Origin: Gremmenia infestans
Lineage: Eukaryota > Ascomycota > Leotiomycetes > Helotiales > Hamatocanthoscyphaceae
Direction of reading: 5' to 3'
Assembly: GCA_032629725.1 (NCBI GenBank)
Contig: JAFEVB010000027.1
Coordinates: forward strand, 434,001 to 498,000
DNA length: 64,000 nt
In this document: positions 24,530 to 36,221 of the stretch, one piece after another
Layout: each line of letters starts with the position of its first letter
How positions within the stretch are numbered: the stretch's first letter is position 1
Notes under the pieces: model-generated
Told to the model about the DNA's origin: nothing
Databases searched by the model: none
What the model saw: the letters and a program-made list of their open reading frames with translations, nothing else
Translations under genes and position numbers: made by a program

Positions 24530-25205
24530 ATGTCTTCCGCCGACGACCAGACCATCACCCTCGTCAGCAATGACAACGTCTCAATCCCCGTTGGTGAGTG
24601 CCCCGCCTCGCTCGTGCAGAGCAGCAAAATTGACCTTTTTCTCAGCCCTCAAGGTCGCTGAGCGCTCTATGCTCATCAAGAACATGCTTGAGGACATAGG
24701 AGAGAGTGCAATGGAGTCGCCCATTCCCATCCCCAATGTGCGTACCCCGCCTTCTAGCATCATTTTGCCTCTTAAGCAGTTCACTGACGCATTCACCCAC
24801 AGGTGAACGAGCAAGTCCTAAAGAAAGTTATCGAGTGGTGCGAGCACCACAAGGACGACCCAGCCACCGCTGCCGACGATGATTCCGACTCCCGCAAGAA
24901 GACAACCGACATCGAGGAGTGGGACCAGAAGTTCATGCAAGTGGACCAAGAGATGCTCTTTGAGATCATCCTTGTAAGTATTTCCCGCACTTCTACCAAT
25001 CATATTGAATTCTAACCGGTTATCACAGGCATCGAACTACCTAGACATCAAGCCTCTGTTGGATGTAGGATGCAAGACTGTCGCAAACATGATCAAGGGC
25101 AAGTCGCCTGAGGAGATCCGGAAGACATTCAACATCACCAACGACTTCACCCCCGAGGAGGAGGAGCAGATCCGCCGCGAGAACGAGTGGGCAGAGGACC
25201 GTTAA
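24530..25205 (+). CDS. SKP1: Skp1, SCF ubiquitin ligase subunit (167 aa)
   Basis: Four exons: 24530-24593, 24646-24737, 24803-24973 and 25029-25205; all are in phase. The start is MSSADDQTITLVSNDNVSIPV, followed by the BTB/POZ-like fold (AERSMLIKNMLEDIGES, IPIPNVNEQVLKKVIEWCEH). The C-terminal F-box-binding helices are LFEIILASNYLDIKPLLDV, CKTVANMIKGKSPEEIRKTF, NDFTPEEEEQIRRENEWAED. Length equals typical fungal Skp1. It bridges Cdc53/cullin-1 to F-box proteins in SCF ligases and also works in CBF3/kinetochore and RAVE complexes in yeast. It acts in nucleus and cytosol. Confidence 0.97.
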
Positions 25206-26330
25206 GCTGGTCAAACTCCTGCGGAAGTGAGGACGACACCGGGGCACAGTTCATCTGGCTGGCGATCGATCTCGCATTCACATCTGCGCAGCTTTTCGTT
25301 TTCTTGCACACATCCATCAAGTGTCCAATATGTCCATTGGCTATCTGCCTACGGAGGACACTTTGATCCTCGCACAATCACGGCCTATACATGTCGTTGG
25401 TAGTGCTTACCTCGACTTACCTTTCCTTTCTCTGGTCATCTGGGCGTGTGGCATGGCGTTTATGGTTTCCGATCTGGGGTCTGCGGAGGTTGGCTCTCTT
25501 CCTAGGAGATCCTCTTAGATTGTAGATAGCCCCATAAAGATCAAAAATAGTGCAAAAACTTTTTCGATTGCTTTATGATTTTTGTTTGCAACATGCAATG
25601 AAGTGGCGTATCTTAGCAGCTCATGATATATTATTCTTTGGTTTGCTTACGATCTTCTTCACAAATGGCCCATTCAGCAAGTAGCTATTCGTCACTCACC
25701 AACTTCCGAACTCTTTATATCAAGTTTCTTTCCACCCTGTCTGTCAATCAATGCCAACGCACCATCTAACACCTCCCCTTATCATCTCCAAACCAACCCA
25801 CACCAAACACTACCATCCATCATACCCCACCCGACCTTCCCATCAATATTACAAGCCAAGCCCCATTCTACTATGATACCGTAGTAGTTAGCATCAGGTA
25901 CCTGGACAGGATACAGACCAGACTCTATAAAGAGAGAAGATGGGGGTGTTAGGGGTAGAGGGGTCAGGTCGGTGTATAGTCCTCTAGAAGAAGAGCAGCT
26001 TAATAAGAGTGGCTAGCTCGAAATGGACTTGGAAATGGACTTGGAGATTCTAGTTGTATGTCTATATTGTGTAAGAAGATAAATAAATCAAAGAGGGAAA
26101 TACAAGATAGATATATATATATGACTTCTAGATTGTATGCTGTGGTATCTGTCTGTCTGTGGGTGTGTTGATGGTTGTGGTTTTAATAAGTACTATAGTG
26201 GTGGTGAGAAAGGTATAAATAGAAAGATACCTATACAGTCTCGCGTACTATCAAGTGCTACATGTATCTAGACTTATAGACTAAAGGAGAATATCAGTTA
26301 TTATATGCAACGCTTAGTAAAGAAACAAAC

Positions 26331-26351
26331 CGAAACGAAACGAAACGAAAC
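26331..26351. repeat. CGAAA microsatellite
   Basis: Four tandem CGAAA units followed by a degenerate one. Confidence 0.85.
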
Positions 26352-26476
26352 AAATGAATCAACAAACGAACGCAACCAGCAACACACGAACAGCTCATAC
26401 GAATAATAACAAGCAATTCTACATCTATACACATACATATCCCGACAATTCTCCCACCCCACCTCAGGTTTCTCTA

Positions 26477-26509
26477 CACTATACTATACTATACTATACT
26501 ATACTATAC
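26477..26509. repeat. ACTAT microsatellite
   Basis: Six or more tandem ACTAT (CTATA) pentamers in a row. Confidence 0.88.
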
Positions 26510-28898
26510 CCCCCATCTCGACATCTAGAATCAAAATGTAATCTTCATCCTACCTATCACATATCGCCTCTCGCGAGTAACAGTTCCAGAGCATCATTTC
26601 GTCCATCGACTCTCAAGTTCCCATCATCTTGACGTACGTTGGTGTCCAAGATTTTACTCGACGTGTTTATTTACTGTCCGCTCTAATTTGAACTGGTACT
26701 TGGGCAAGGAAGAAAGATGGGAGGGTAGGTGGGGGATGGGTATATATACTAAGTATAGAAGCGGCAAGATGAAGATAAAGAGAGTAATGACTGGTCTTAT
26801 TCACAAGTAAAGCAGAACCGTGGAAGTTTGCTTTTCGGGAGTGCGGGGCTGGAAGGGGATATATATGACTTGCTCGTTTTGGAAGTTTTATTCGCACATG
26901 TTGGCTTTCTGGAATGCAGCAAGAAACCTTAAGGGGCGAGATGTGTGACGCAGACGGGCGGATTTCTATGGGTAGAATGTGAGAGGGGGTTTTTTTTGGA
27001 AACTGGAAGAAGTGAGTAAAGGACTTGTTGTATTTTTTAGAACAGTTGGAAGTTTTTGGGGGGAATGAACTGCTGTCATGTGTTTTGTTCGGTCGTTAGC
27101 TGGTCGTTCGTTAGCTGATCGTTTGTTTGGAGTTGGGGTTTCAATGTGAGGTTTATTTGGCGTTGAATGAATTGGGTCCTTCCGGAAAGCGTTAATTGGA
27201 AGTCATGAGGGATTCGACGTTTACACCGTTGTCCTTCCTCGTAGTTCGTTCTGTTTTGGCTGCGATATCTTTTCGCGAATCATAGGTGCGAACAAAGTAG
27301 ATGGTGATTTATGTAAGAGGGGCACGGAGGGGGTAGTAGCTTGGGAAGGGGAGCGTTGGTTTGGAGAGTAGGGGTGGGAGATAGGCGTCAGGTAGTTGTA
27401 TGAGAGCTGCGTGGCGGTTCTGGTTCTGAACCTGGATGATTTGACACTTTGAGGTTTGGTGGTGACGAAATGTGGGCGTGTGGGAGGAGGTAGGTGTGAG
27501 AGGAATTTGTGATTTTGAGGAACTGAAGATTATGAAAAGGGAGAGCTATGCTGCTATGCTGTATGGTGGGGGAATGACTAGACTTCGGTGCCGCTGTTTC
27601 AGCTTAGTTGTTGAACAACATGGTGCCAGTTCCTTGGTAGGCACTTCGCGGGAAGATAGAATGATTTGTATTGTAGTACAACTCGAGGGCTGGGAAACAG
27701 ATGCATGGTTTAACGAGAAATTGGAAATCAGAAAAGGAATATGGGCCAACTTTGACGTCCCGGTTCATATGAAGCCCTCTTCGGTACTCTAAATTATAAA
27801 CACATTGGCACAGGGACTATTTTCGTAGAAGATTGTCAGGAGGAAGCCTTCAATTCATGATGCTCTGCTCAATGCTGAATCCATAGCAAATTTACGCCAC
27901 TCCCAAATCCATCCATCCGCATCCCACTTCCCATCCACCACCAACCATCCCACTTCAAGAATCCCAGCATGTCCACCCACACATTGATGTTGTTCGTTAT
28001 AAGGCGTAGACGGAGCAGGACGAGTGATGATGTTGTATGAGGGGTGATGCGTTCAGATACCGATGCGAGTCTTACGCCAATGTCTCCTCTTCGCGTTGTA
28101 TCTATTTCACAGTCAGTCTAAAAGTCCCTCAATTCTTGTGCCCAATCTCCTCTACTGCTCTTGTCGCAGTGCCGAAGAAGTCGCGTGGAGGGTCGTTGGT
28201 AGAGGGGGATAATTACCTGATGGTGTTACCAGTCCTCAATCGAATCCATTGCGGGATAGGTCTGTTTTGCTTTTGGGCTCTCGCAAGCTTTTGCTTGGTG
28301 CGGAATGACTTGTGACTCTGTTGGACAATCTCATCAGCGTTTGACCTCCTGCATCAATCAATTCCTCATCATCGCGCCCTCATCCCCTCGCAATCCATAA
28401 TCGAATCTCTCGATCCCATTCAAGGATCGCAAGAGTAGGGCGCTGTGAGAAAGAGGAAGTACGTACCGGCATCGTGACGGTTGTCGTTGGTGTCGAAGTC
28501 GTTTCTGCTTTGCAAGTTCAAGATCGATCCTCAAAAAATCCAAGTAGTAGAATTTGGCGAGCGATGTGTGCGACACGTGACCCTACTTCCTGCACCCGAT
28601 GCGCTTGGCCGCTTTCGGAAGTGCTTAAAGGTGGAGCTCGGGCCCTCCTGCGCTGGGAGCATCAAAGGCGATCCGGAGTAGAACTGGTTGCAATACATTT
28701 TGTCCTCGAGAAACCAAAGCATCAAAATACTTCAAAAACAACGTCTGCGAAGTTCAAGGCATACAATACGCAACTATAGAATCTGCGAGAGTCTCACGGT
28801 CTCACTTTATCCAAGGAAACTCCGAGGAAGAAGTTTGGTGACAGGGAAAGGGGCGCTTTTATTCCTGGGCGGAAAGTAAGGACAGTTGTGCAGGAAAG

Positions 28899-29676
28899 AT
28901 GGGTGCAAGTGTATCGTGGTTATCAGGAATGTTGTGGTCGAAGAAGGAGATTAGGATATTGATCCTTGGTCTGGTATGTTTCTCTTCTACTATTCTTAAG
29001 CTCTTTTGGAGACATTACTAATAAGACGGGGAAATAGGACAATGCGGGAAAAACTACACTGTTATATCGACTGAAGGTATGCCTACTTTGCAGAGAACTT
29101 GGGGATAGAGATGCTGATGAAGAACAGATTGGAGAGGTTGTCACAACAATACCAACGATAGGGTTTAATGTTGAGTCTGTCACATACAAGAATCTAAATT
29201 TCAACGTCTGGGTATGCTACACCTCCTTCCTTTCCCACACGTTCCTCTTTAACATTCTGGCATAGGATCTCGGGGGTCAAACATCTATCCGGCCGTACTG
29301 GCGTTGCTACTACGCCAACACAGCAGCCGTTATCTTCGTCATCGACTCGACCGATATCGACCGTCTAGGCACAGCTTCAGAAGAATTAGCAGCGATGTTG
29401 AACGAAGATGAATTAAAGGACGCCGCGTTGCTAGTATTTGCGAATAAACAGGATCAACCTGGAGCCAAGGGCGCAGGGGAGATCAGTGAAGCTTTGAAGC
29501 TGGGGGAGTTGAGGGACCGGAACTGGAGTATTGTTGCCTGTAGTGCGGTGGATGGGAGGGGCGTTGATGAGGGGATGGATTGGCTCGTGGTGAGTTTTCT
29601 CAATTCAATGGGTGGAAAATATTTCGGAAGAACAAGGCTAATCGAACAGCAGCAAACCGTGCAATCCGAATCATAA
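28899..29676 (+). CDS. ARL1: ADP-ribosylation factor-like GTPase Arl1 (181 aa)
   Basis: Five exons: 28899-28973, 29038-29076, 29128-29211, 29266-29589 and 29653-29676. The last acceptor is a tandem CAGCAG, so exon five may begin at 29650 and add one Gln. Gly2 in MGASVSWLS is a myristoylation site. P-loop GLDNAGKTT is at 24-32, switch I TTIPTIGFNVE, switch II WDLGGQTSIRPYWR with catalytic Gln71, and NKQD at 126-129; the end is DWLVQTVQSES. The 181 aa length is normal. Arl1 recruits golgins (GRIP-domain proteins) to the trans-Golgi and works in endosome-to-Golgi traffic. The tiny exons two and three are typical of this gene in filamentous fungi. Confidence 0.95.
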
Positions 29677-31064
29677 ACGAAAGGCTGGCAGAGCAGTTTG
29701 TATCAGCACCACGCTTACCATTGGGTAACTTGATTAGAGTATAATAACACGAAATCATCATCATGGAAGGCGTTGAGAGGAAAGCGGAGACTGATAGCAG
29801 GCCCTTTGGAGCTCGTGGTCGGTCAAAGATGGAGTAATGGGGTTATGTAGATGATAATACACGACAGAAGCCCAAAATAGGCTGGGCATTCTAGAACCAT
29901 CATGAAGAGCATTTTGCGTTTTGCAATCTGTTTTTCTTTCCAAACTTCACCATTTAATACATCTACCAAAGACCTTTTCGGATGGCTAAGTGGACTTATG
30001 TGTATCAGAGTTTTCGGGCACCAGGACGCCGGTTGTCGGTCAATATACTCAATCAGCACTGTTCCTATTCCGGACTGTTAAACTCCTCGGAGATGCTTTC
30101 GTCAAGAAGGAACGATGAGAAAGCTGCCCGACACCACCGAATAGTAACCAGCCGAGGCTTTAGGAATAGGAGTAGGAGACACAACTGTGAAATACCGGCC
30201 CCACCCGAGTTCCCCGAGATGCCGTACATACTCCGAACTAGTTCTGAAGAGCAAAAAAGTACTCGTAAGTGCCAGATGCAGATCTCGCCGTCCTCCACAT
30301 ACAGATTGCACGACCTCCGTCTTATTGTATCATTCTTTATCTCCGAAGCAAGGTAGTGACGCTCCAAAAAGGCGGGGTGAAAGTGAGGTGAGCTTTTTGC
30401 TGCAGGGGGAAGCAGTTCATCCTCGTACATTATGCGAGGCATCATCATTATATTGTGCTTGTCGACCAGGAGAAGATACAGTACTTTCGTATAACGATGT
30501 TTTCCCCTTCTTGCTTTCTTTGTTTGTGTATATTCTAGCTCGGAGTTTCTACGTACCTATGCCTCTATCAAGTGTAGAATGCAATCCAGTCAGTCCAAAG
30601 GGAGCTTCGAGTAATTGTCAGACGCCTCCCCAAAAAAATCAGGTCTTTAGCTGAGAATTATCAGTATGGGTGGATGGTGGAATACTATCTGGCTTACAAC
30701 TCGGGAGTTCTAGAGCCAGCCAAAACTGATACGAGTACGAGTAGTACTGATGCTCAAAAGATTTCCAATCCCACAACGTCATGCGGACAGGGGTCTGCTT
30801 GCTAATGCAGTTTGTCCTATACACGCATTCTTATTGGCCCTTCCCACTTGCCACCAAGAGTTCCTCTGGCAATAGCTTACTCGAGTAATACTTTAATACT
30901 TCTTTCATCCGGTTTATCAACATACCTTTTCAACCCTTCTTAAAGATATCCCTTGTCTCAGACCATCAGCAAAACTAAATTACAACAGTCAATACGTTTA
31001 CCTTCTTTCATCTAATCAACTCCGCACTTCACCACATTCCTGCAATAGTTGGTCTATAGCAATC
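29677..31064. other. intergenic region, catalase promoter side
   Basis: Downstream of ARL1 and upstream of the catalase gene. Overlapping short frames on both strands (29982-30824) lack domains. No supported gene. Confidence 0.55.
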
Positions 31065-32645
31065 ATGGTCGCCGACGACAAGCCCGCGTCTACGTTCAAG
31101 TATTCTGAGAAACCTTTGTATACCACTTCCAATGGATGTCCAGTCGAGAACCCCGAAGCTTTCCAGAGAATTGGTACAAATGGCCCTCTTTTACTTCAAG
31201 ACTTCCACTTGATTGATCTACTGGCCCATTTCGACCGGGAACGTATCCCAGAGCGTGTTGTGCACGCAAAGGGTGCTGGAGCTTACGGAGGTTCGTCTAA
31301 ACCCTCCAATTGATCTCACAGAATGCTAATATATACCATAGAGTTCGAGGTCACACATGATATCAGCGATATCACCTCCATTGATATGCTAAGCAGCGTT
31401 GGCAAGAAGACTCCTTGCGTTGCTCGATTCTCGACTGTAGGTGGAGAGAAGGGTTCCCCTGATACCGCTCGTGATCCTCGAGGCTTTTCCATCAAATTCT
31501 ACACTGAAGAGGGCAACTGGGATTGGGTGTACAACAACACGCCAGTGTTCTTCCTCCGGGATCCTACCAAGTTCCCGCTATTCATCCACACTCAGAAGCG
31601 CAACCCACAGACCAATTTGAAAGATGCTACCATGTTCTGGGACTACCTCTCCACCCACCAAGAGGCTGTTCATCAGGTGATGCACCTTTTCAGCGACCGT
31701 GGTACCCCTTACTCCTTCAGACATATGAACGGGTATTCTGGCCATACCCAGAAATTCACCAAACCTGATGGAACCTTTGTGTACGTGCAAATCCACTTGA
31801 AGACCGACCAAGGGAACAAGACCTTTACAAACGAGGAGGCTGGCAAGATGGCAGCAGAGAATCCAGACTGGAACACCCAGGATCTCTTTGACTCAATTCA
31901 AAAGGGAGAATATCCATCATGGACCGTATACGCTCAAGTCCTGACACCCGAGCAAGCCGAGAAGTTCCGTTGGAACATTTTTGACTTGACGAAGGTCTGG
32001 CCACAAAAGGACGTCCCATTGCGGCCATTCGGCAAGTTCACCCTGAACAAGAATGTCGAGAACTACTTTGCCGAAATCGAACAAGTTGCCTTCTCGCCGT
32101 CCCACCTGGTGCCTGGTATTGAGCCATCAGCGGATCCAGTCCTGCAATCCCGTCTATTCTCATACCCAGATACTCAGCGTCATCGCCTTGGTGTCAACTA
32201 CCAGCAGATCCCCGTCAATGCGCCAATCCGTGCATTCAACCCCTTTCACCGGGATGGCGCGATGGCCGTGAATGGCAACTATGGCGCAAACCCCAACTAC
32301 CCCTCGTCCTACCGCAGCATGACTTACAAGCCCGTCAAGCCGACCAACGACCACGAGAAGTGGGCCGGTGCGGCCGTTATGGATCTCTCGGAAGTAGTCG
32401 CAGAAGACTACGTGCAAGCCAAGGGTCTTTGGGACGTTCTCGGCAAACAGCCCGGCCAGCAAGATAACTTTGTCGGGAACGTGAGCGGACACTTGAGTGC
32501 TGCGAAGGAGGATACGAGGAAGAGGACGTACGAGATGTTTGGACGTGTGGATGAGCAGCTTGGGAAGAGGATTGCAGAGGCGACGGAGAAGCTGGCACCG
32601 GCTCCTGGCAGTCAGGCTGCCGGATCGGCTCAGAGCCATTTGTGA
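31065..32645 (+). CDS. monofunctional heme catalase, small-subunit type (509 aa)
   Basis: Two exons: 31065-31290 and 31342-32645, with a 51-bp intron in phase 1. Distal His67 lies in ERVVHAKGAGAYGEFE and the distal Asn in VYNNTPVFFLRDP (140/141). The proximal heme-ligand Tyr350 lies in RLFSYPDTQRHRLGVNY. NGYSGHTQKF and the NADPH-fold surroundings are present. It converts hydrogen peroxide to water and oxygen. Its length of about 500 aa marks a small-subunit (clade 3) catalase rather than the 700-plus-aa secreted type, and there is no signal peptide. The C-terminus is SHL, a plausible type-1 peroxisomal targeting signal, so a peroxisomal location is inferred. Confidence 0.96.
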
Positions 32646-32879
32646 GTAGTCGGATAGTGCAGGCTTGCAAAAAGGGGAAGAACACAGAACAGGATATGCT
32701 TGATGAGAGGGTTTTTGTAGCGGACTGATGACGATGATGAGTTGAATACCCAATTGCAAAATTCTTCGTTCTCGCCAGAATGTGAACCCGAGTCTCCACA
32801 ACCCACCCACAGACGCCATATATACCATACCAATAGCCCATCCCTCACACCATTCCATCACCTACCCATGCCATCTCCC

Positions 32880-35067
32880 TCAATACCCAGCGGCAAAGCC
32901 CCCCTCCTCCTCATGCCCATAAAAATCAATACACCGACTCAAAATCGTCGGCAAAACATACACAAAACTCGTATCCATATCCATTCCATCCGTCCTTGTC
33001 CTTGGCTCCCTCATCTTCTGCTCATACCACGCTTTACTCTTACGGAACAAAGCGAGCATATGGTCCACCAATCCGCTTCCTGGCACTGCGCTGTACTTCG
33101 CGATTAGATCATCGAGGTACGGGATGTACATGGAAGTGGAAGTAGATGTGGAAGTTGAGGTAGAGTTTGAGTTTGAGTCTGAGTCTGAGTTGGGGGAGCA
33201 GCGAGATGTGGCATGGGAGCCGAGGATGAGGAGAGCGTAGATGAGATGTAGGTGGGTGATCATTGTGGCTTGCAGCAGCGAGGACATGGGTAGGGAGAGG
33301 TAGTAGGATAGTAGGTTGTGGGTTGCTGCTTGGGAGGATGCGAGGATGGATGTGCGGAGGTTGGAGGCGGTAGAGGATTTCAAATGCCTGTTGAGGAGGA
33401 AGATTAATTAACGGTACTGCGCTGCTATGCTATGCTATATAAAAAGATCGTGGAACGAAATAACTCACAGGCCGATTTCGTTGACGTAGATGCGTAAGTT
33501 GAGAAATGAGTTTGTGATGCTTGCTGGGATTGGCGTTAGATATACATAATACACTACATATAATCTCGGTTTGTGTGGGATTTTTGTACTGTACTGTGCG
33601 GTGCTTACCATTATCCCATATCTCAGCTGGAAAGTCTGTCTCCATTTGCTCCAGTTGTTCATTGAACGCTTGCGACAAACTCTCAATCTTTCCTGGATTG
33701 GGATGTGGCGCAGACAAGATATTGTCGTAGTCAAATGCAAGATTCACCTTATCCCCAAACTGTTGTAGACAGATGAAATACTGCAGCAGATAATCTGTTT
33801 CCGCGTCGGCTGTTTGGGCTAGTACGTGGCAGCTCTCTTCTATGTGTTCGCTGTATTGTAGATGTCCCGGTTTTCTCGATCTCTGGCGAAGACTGGAAGA
33901 GCTTCAATTAGCAGAGTGGTGATGGAAACGGCGTATGGTATGTATGACTTACGCTGAGGAAAGGTAATAGCATCCGAGGAACGTCCGCCTGGATTCGATT
34001 TCAGCTAGAGAGATCCGTGTTTGGAACGCCATGGGCGGGTTGGGTAAGATTGCCACCTCTGCTACAGCGGGTTTGGGGGGGTGCTTTGTTTATTCCCAGA
34101 TCGATAGCCATGGAGATCGCCATCTGGGTGAGTTGATAAACAGGTTCCCTCTCAGCTTGGAAGTATAAATGATACCTAAGATAACTCTAATCAATACTCA
34201 GTAATCAGCAAGCAGTTCGAGAAATGGCATATTACCACGCCAGATACACAAGCAGTCCCTGTAAAACATCCAAGCTCTTCTCCATGTTTACCACAACCCT
34301 CCTGCTCAATGACTCCCTCACTTCAAGCTCGAGCTGTTCTTGAAGCTTCGGTTTGGCCTGCGTAGCAAAAGCCGATATGGCGAGTAAGAGGAACGGCCTC
34401 TCGCGTCGGATTGCGCTCAACGGTGTCCCTGACCGAAGAACCACAAAGGGGAATCTATGCGCTTGGGCACGGAAGAATCCGAGGCAGTTTTCAGCTTCTT
34501 CAAACGTGACGAGGTCCTTGGTGATGACATCTTGAACAGCGCCTAGTTCTAGATTGGGCAGTGGAAATATTCCGGGATTTGAGAAGGCAGGGCCTGGATG
34601 CGGAGGCGAGTTTGAGGTGGTGAATAAGCTGGAATGGCTCCCCTTATTGCTTGGTGGTTGCGGCGTGGAAAGGAGGCCGGATAGCGATGGTGGGCCCTCT
34701 CCTTCTATGGCGATTCGGTTTGAAGCGAGAAGTGTGAAAATACTATTTATTTTCTCTTCCATTTCCGCAACTCGTCTGTTGTATTTAGTTATTCAGTCAG
34801 CGGATTCAATAATTGGATGAGGAAGTTAGCCCACGTTCTGGAGTTTTGGGCCCGTTTGGGTCGCGCTTTGGTTTCCATGAAGACGCATTCTTTTCCTTCC
34901 TTCAAACACCTGCAGAAATCTGTTAGATTGTGTCTCAAGAAACAATTATTGACCTTCAGAATGCAATACCTCTCACACTGATGGTCCTCTCTGTCAAGAT
35001 AACACCTCCCCTTGGAATTCCTACAAGGTTCGCAGGAACGCCGTAGTTTACGTGGCTGTTTCTCCAT
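32880..35067 (-). CDS. Zn2Cys6 transcription factor, frameshifted in a C7 run
   Basis: Seven exons: 35067-34970, 34909-34835, 34775-34236, 34175-33953, 33901-33609, 33523-33469 and 33387-32880. The zinc cluster has C12, C15, C22, C31, C34 and C41 (CX2CX6CX8CX2CX6C, canonical), followed by a basic linker and a short coiled coil (VAEMEEKINSIF). The middle part resembles fungal-specific TF regions (YQLTQMAISMAIDLGINKAPP). Exon four is one base too long: at a run of seven C (plus-strand G 34075-34081) the frame shifts and a stop follows at 34003-34001, leaving about 295 aa. With six C every later exon and junction would be open, giving about 596 aa. It is either a recent lesion or a homopolymer error. 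Targets are unknown. It lies tail-to-tail with the catalase. Confidence 0.75.
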
Positions 35068-35606
35068 GGTGATGTTACTCCCAGTAAGTAGGCTGCGGGA
35101 ATTTGTTGAAAAGGTCTATATCATAACGAAAGCTACACTGTCTAACGGTATCGGAGGCTGGGACAATGAATCAATCCGACATGGCCTTCATGCAGTCGGA
35201 AAGGTCCAAAGGTATTGCTGATTACATTGTGGGTTGAGCTGGTAAGCATGAATTAACGCCGCATCCTGGGGTAACTTAAGGTGACTTAGACTCCGAAACT
35301 CCTATTTCTTACGCGAGAGCACGGACTGCACCTACCAGGCGGCCAGACCTGGCCTGGTCTGGTGTGTACCTAACCTAAGGCAGGTACGCCTTTCAAACTT
35401 TGGGGGTTGCTGTAAGTCGACTTTAGGGTTCACTCATTCCGCTTAAAGTCACTACACTACCTACCTATAGGTACCTATGCCACCCTACCTACCTAACTAG
35501 AAATCAAAAATGATTATTGCCATCACTTTCCAGATTCTCAAGAACGAAACAACAGATCAATTCCTCTAAGTCTCTGCAAGTCGACTCTACTAAACAACTA
35601 CGAAAC
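35068..35606. other. divergent promoter region with CCTACCTA motifs
   Basis: Lies between the zinc-cluster gene and a tiny ORF. It contains a 7-bp stem/6-nt loop dyad, CCAGACC...GGTCTGG (35343-35362), and several TACCTACC/GGTACC units (35455-35500). No gene was seen. Confidence 0.55.
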
Positions 35607-35777
35607 ATGCGCGCTTTTACATCATGGTGGCGCTCCCTGACGCCGATGGGCAGGATTTCATACGCAACGAACGTCCCATTAGGTATCGCGGGGGCTTTGT
35701 TCTTGAAAGAGTATCTGATGTACAACTTGAAAAAGAAGGAAAATGCACGAGTTACGGTGTCTTCTAGCTCGGAATAA
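35607..35777 (+). CDS. tiny single-TM protein (56 aa), hypothetical
   Basis: The ATG at 35607 gives MRAFTSWWRSLTPMGRISYA, followed by a hydrophobic stretch (NVPLGIAGALFLKEYLMY) and a Lys-rich then Ser-rich tail. A basic/aromatic N-terminus plus one short membrane span is the plan of small mitochondrial inner-membrane subunits or assembly factors. I cannot name a family. The GT-rich sequence to 35940 might hold a further exon, but I found no in-phase junction. Coding status is moderate. Confidence 0.45.
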   Translation: MRAFTSWWRSLTPMGRISYATNVPLGIAGALFLKEYLMYNLKKKENARVTVSSSSE

Positions 35778-36221
35778 TTATTGATGGTTGTATTTATATA
35801 ATCTTGTGCAGCGAATGCGAAAGCGCATGCCTTGGTTGTCGTTGCTTACGGGGGCAGTGTGAGTACTTGTTGATCCAATGTGTCACTTCAACATGCTAAT
35901 TGGTGATAGTGCTACACTGCCTACGGTCTCTGTAAGTTCTTAGTTTATGTGCACCGTTATTTATTAGGAGAGGGGGTTTTGGGAGTGCTACATTCTTCTA
36001 CCAGCATTGTGGTCACAGTCGGTGCCGTAGGAGAAAAAAGGACACAAATGTGAAAAGCAAGGATACTTGCATGCTCCACACCAGGGTGTCTTATTGTAGT
36101 ATCTATTGTACTTGTCGCCTTCTCTAATGAAAAATATTCCATAGGAGGTGCAACTCAATTACTTTAAGAGGATAGCCATGACATGTTCATGTTTAAACTC
36201 GAATCTTTCGGCGTGGTTGTG
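35778..36221. other. intergenic region, no supported gene
   Basis: About 440 bp. A GT...AG-like pair (near 35858-35910) is seen, but nothing coding could be joined to it. Confidence 0.45.

Larger units (their letters stand above)
25206..28898. other. long intergenic region SKP1-ARL1
   Basis: 3.7 kb with no supported gene. The first part is the SKP1 3' region. Microsatellites (CGAAA)n at 26331-26351 and (ACTAT)n at 26477-26509 are present, as are A/T-rich and G-rich stretches. Frames at 27472-27792 and 28037-28779 have no recognisable domain. The last few hundred bases serve as the ARL1 promoter. Confidence 0.55.

Noticed and set aside
30065..30654. Frames of 124-155 aa on both strands between ARL1 and the catalase
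   Set aside because: They overlap each other in several phases with no conserved features.
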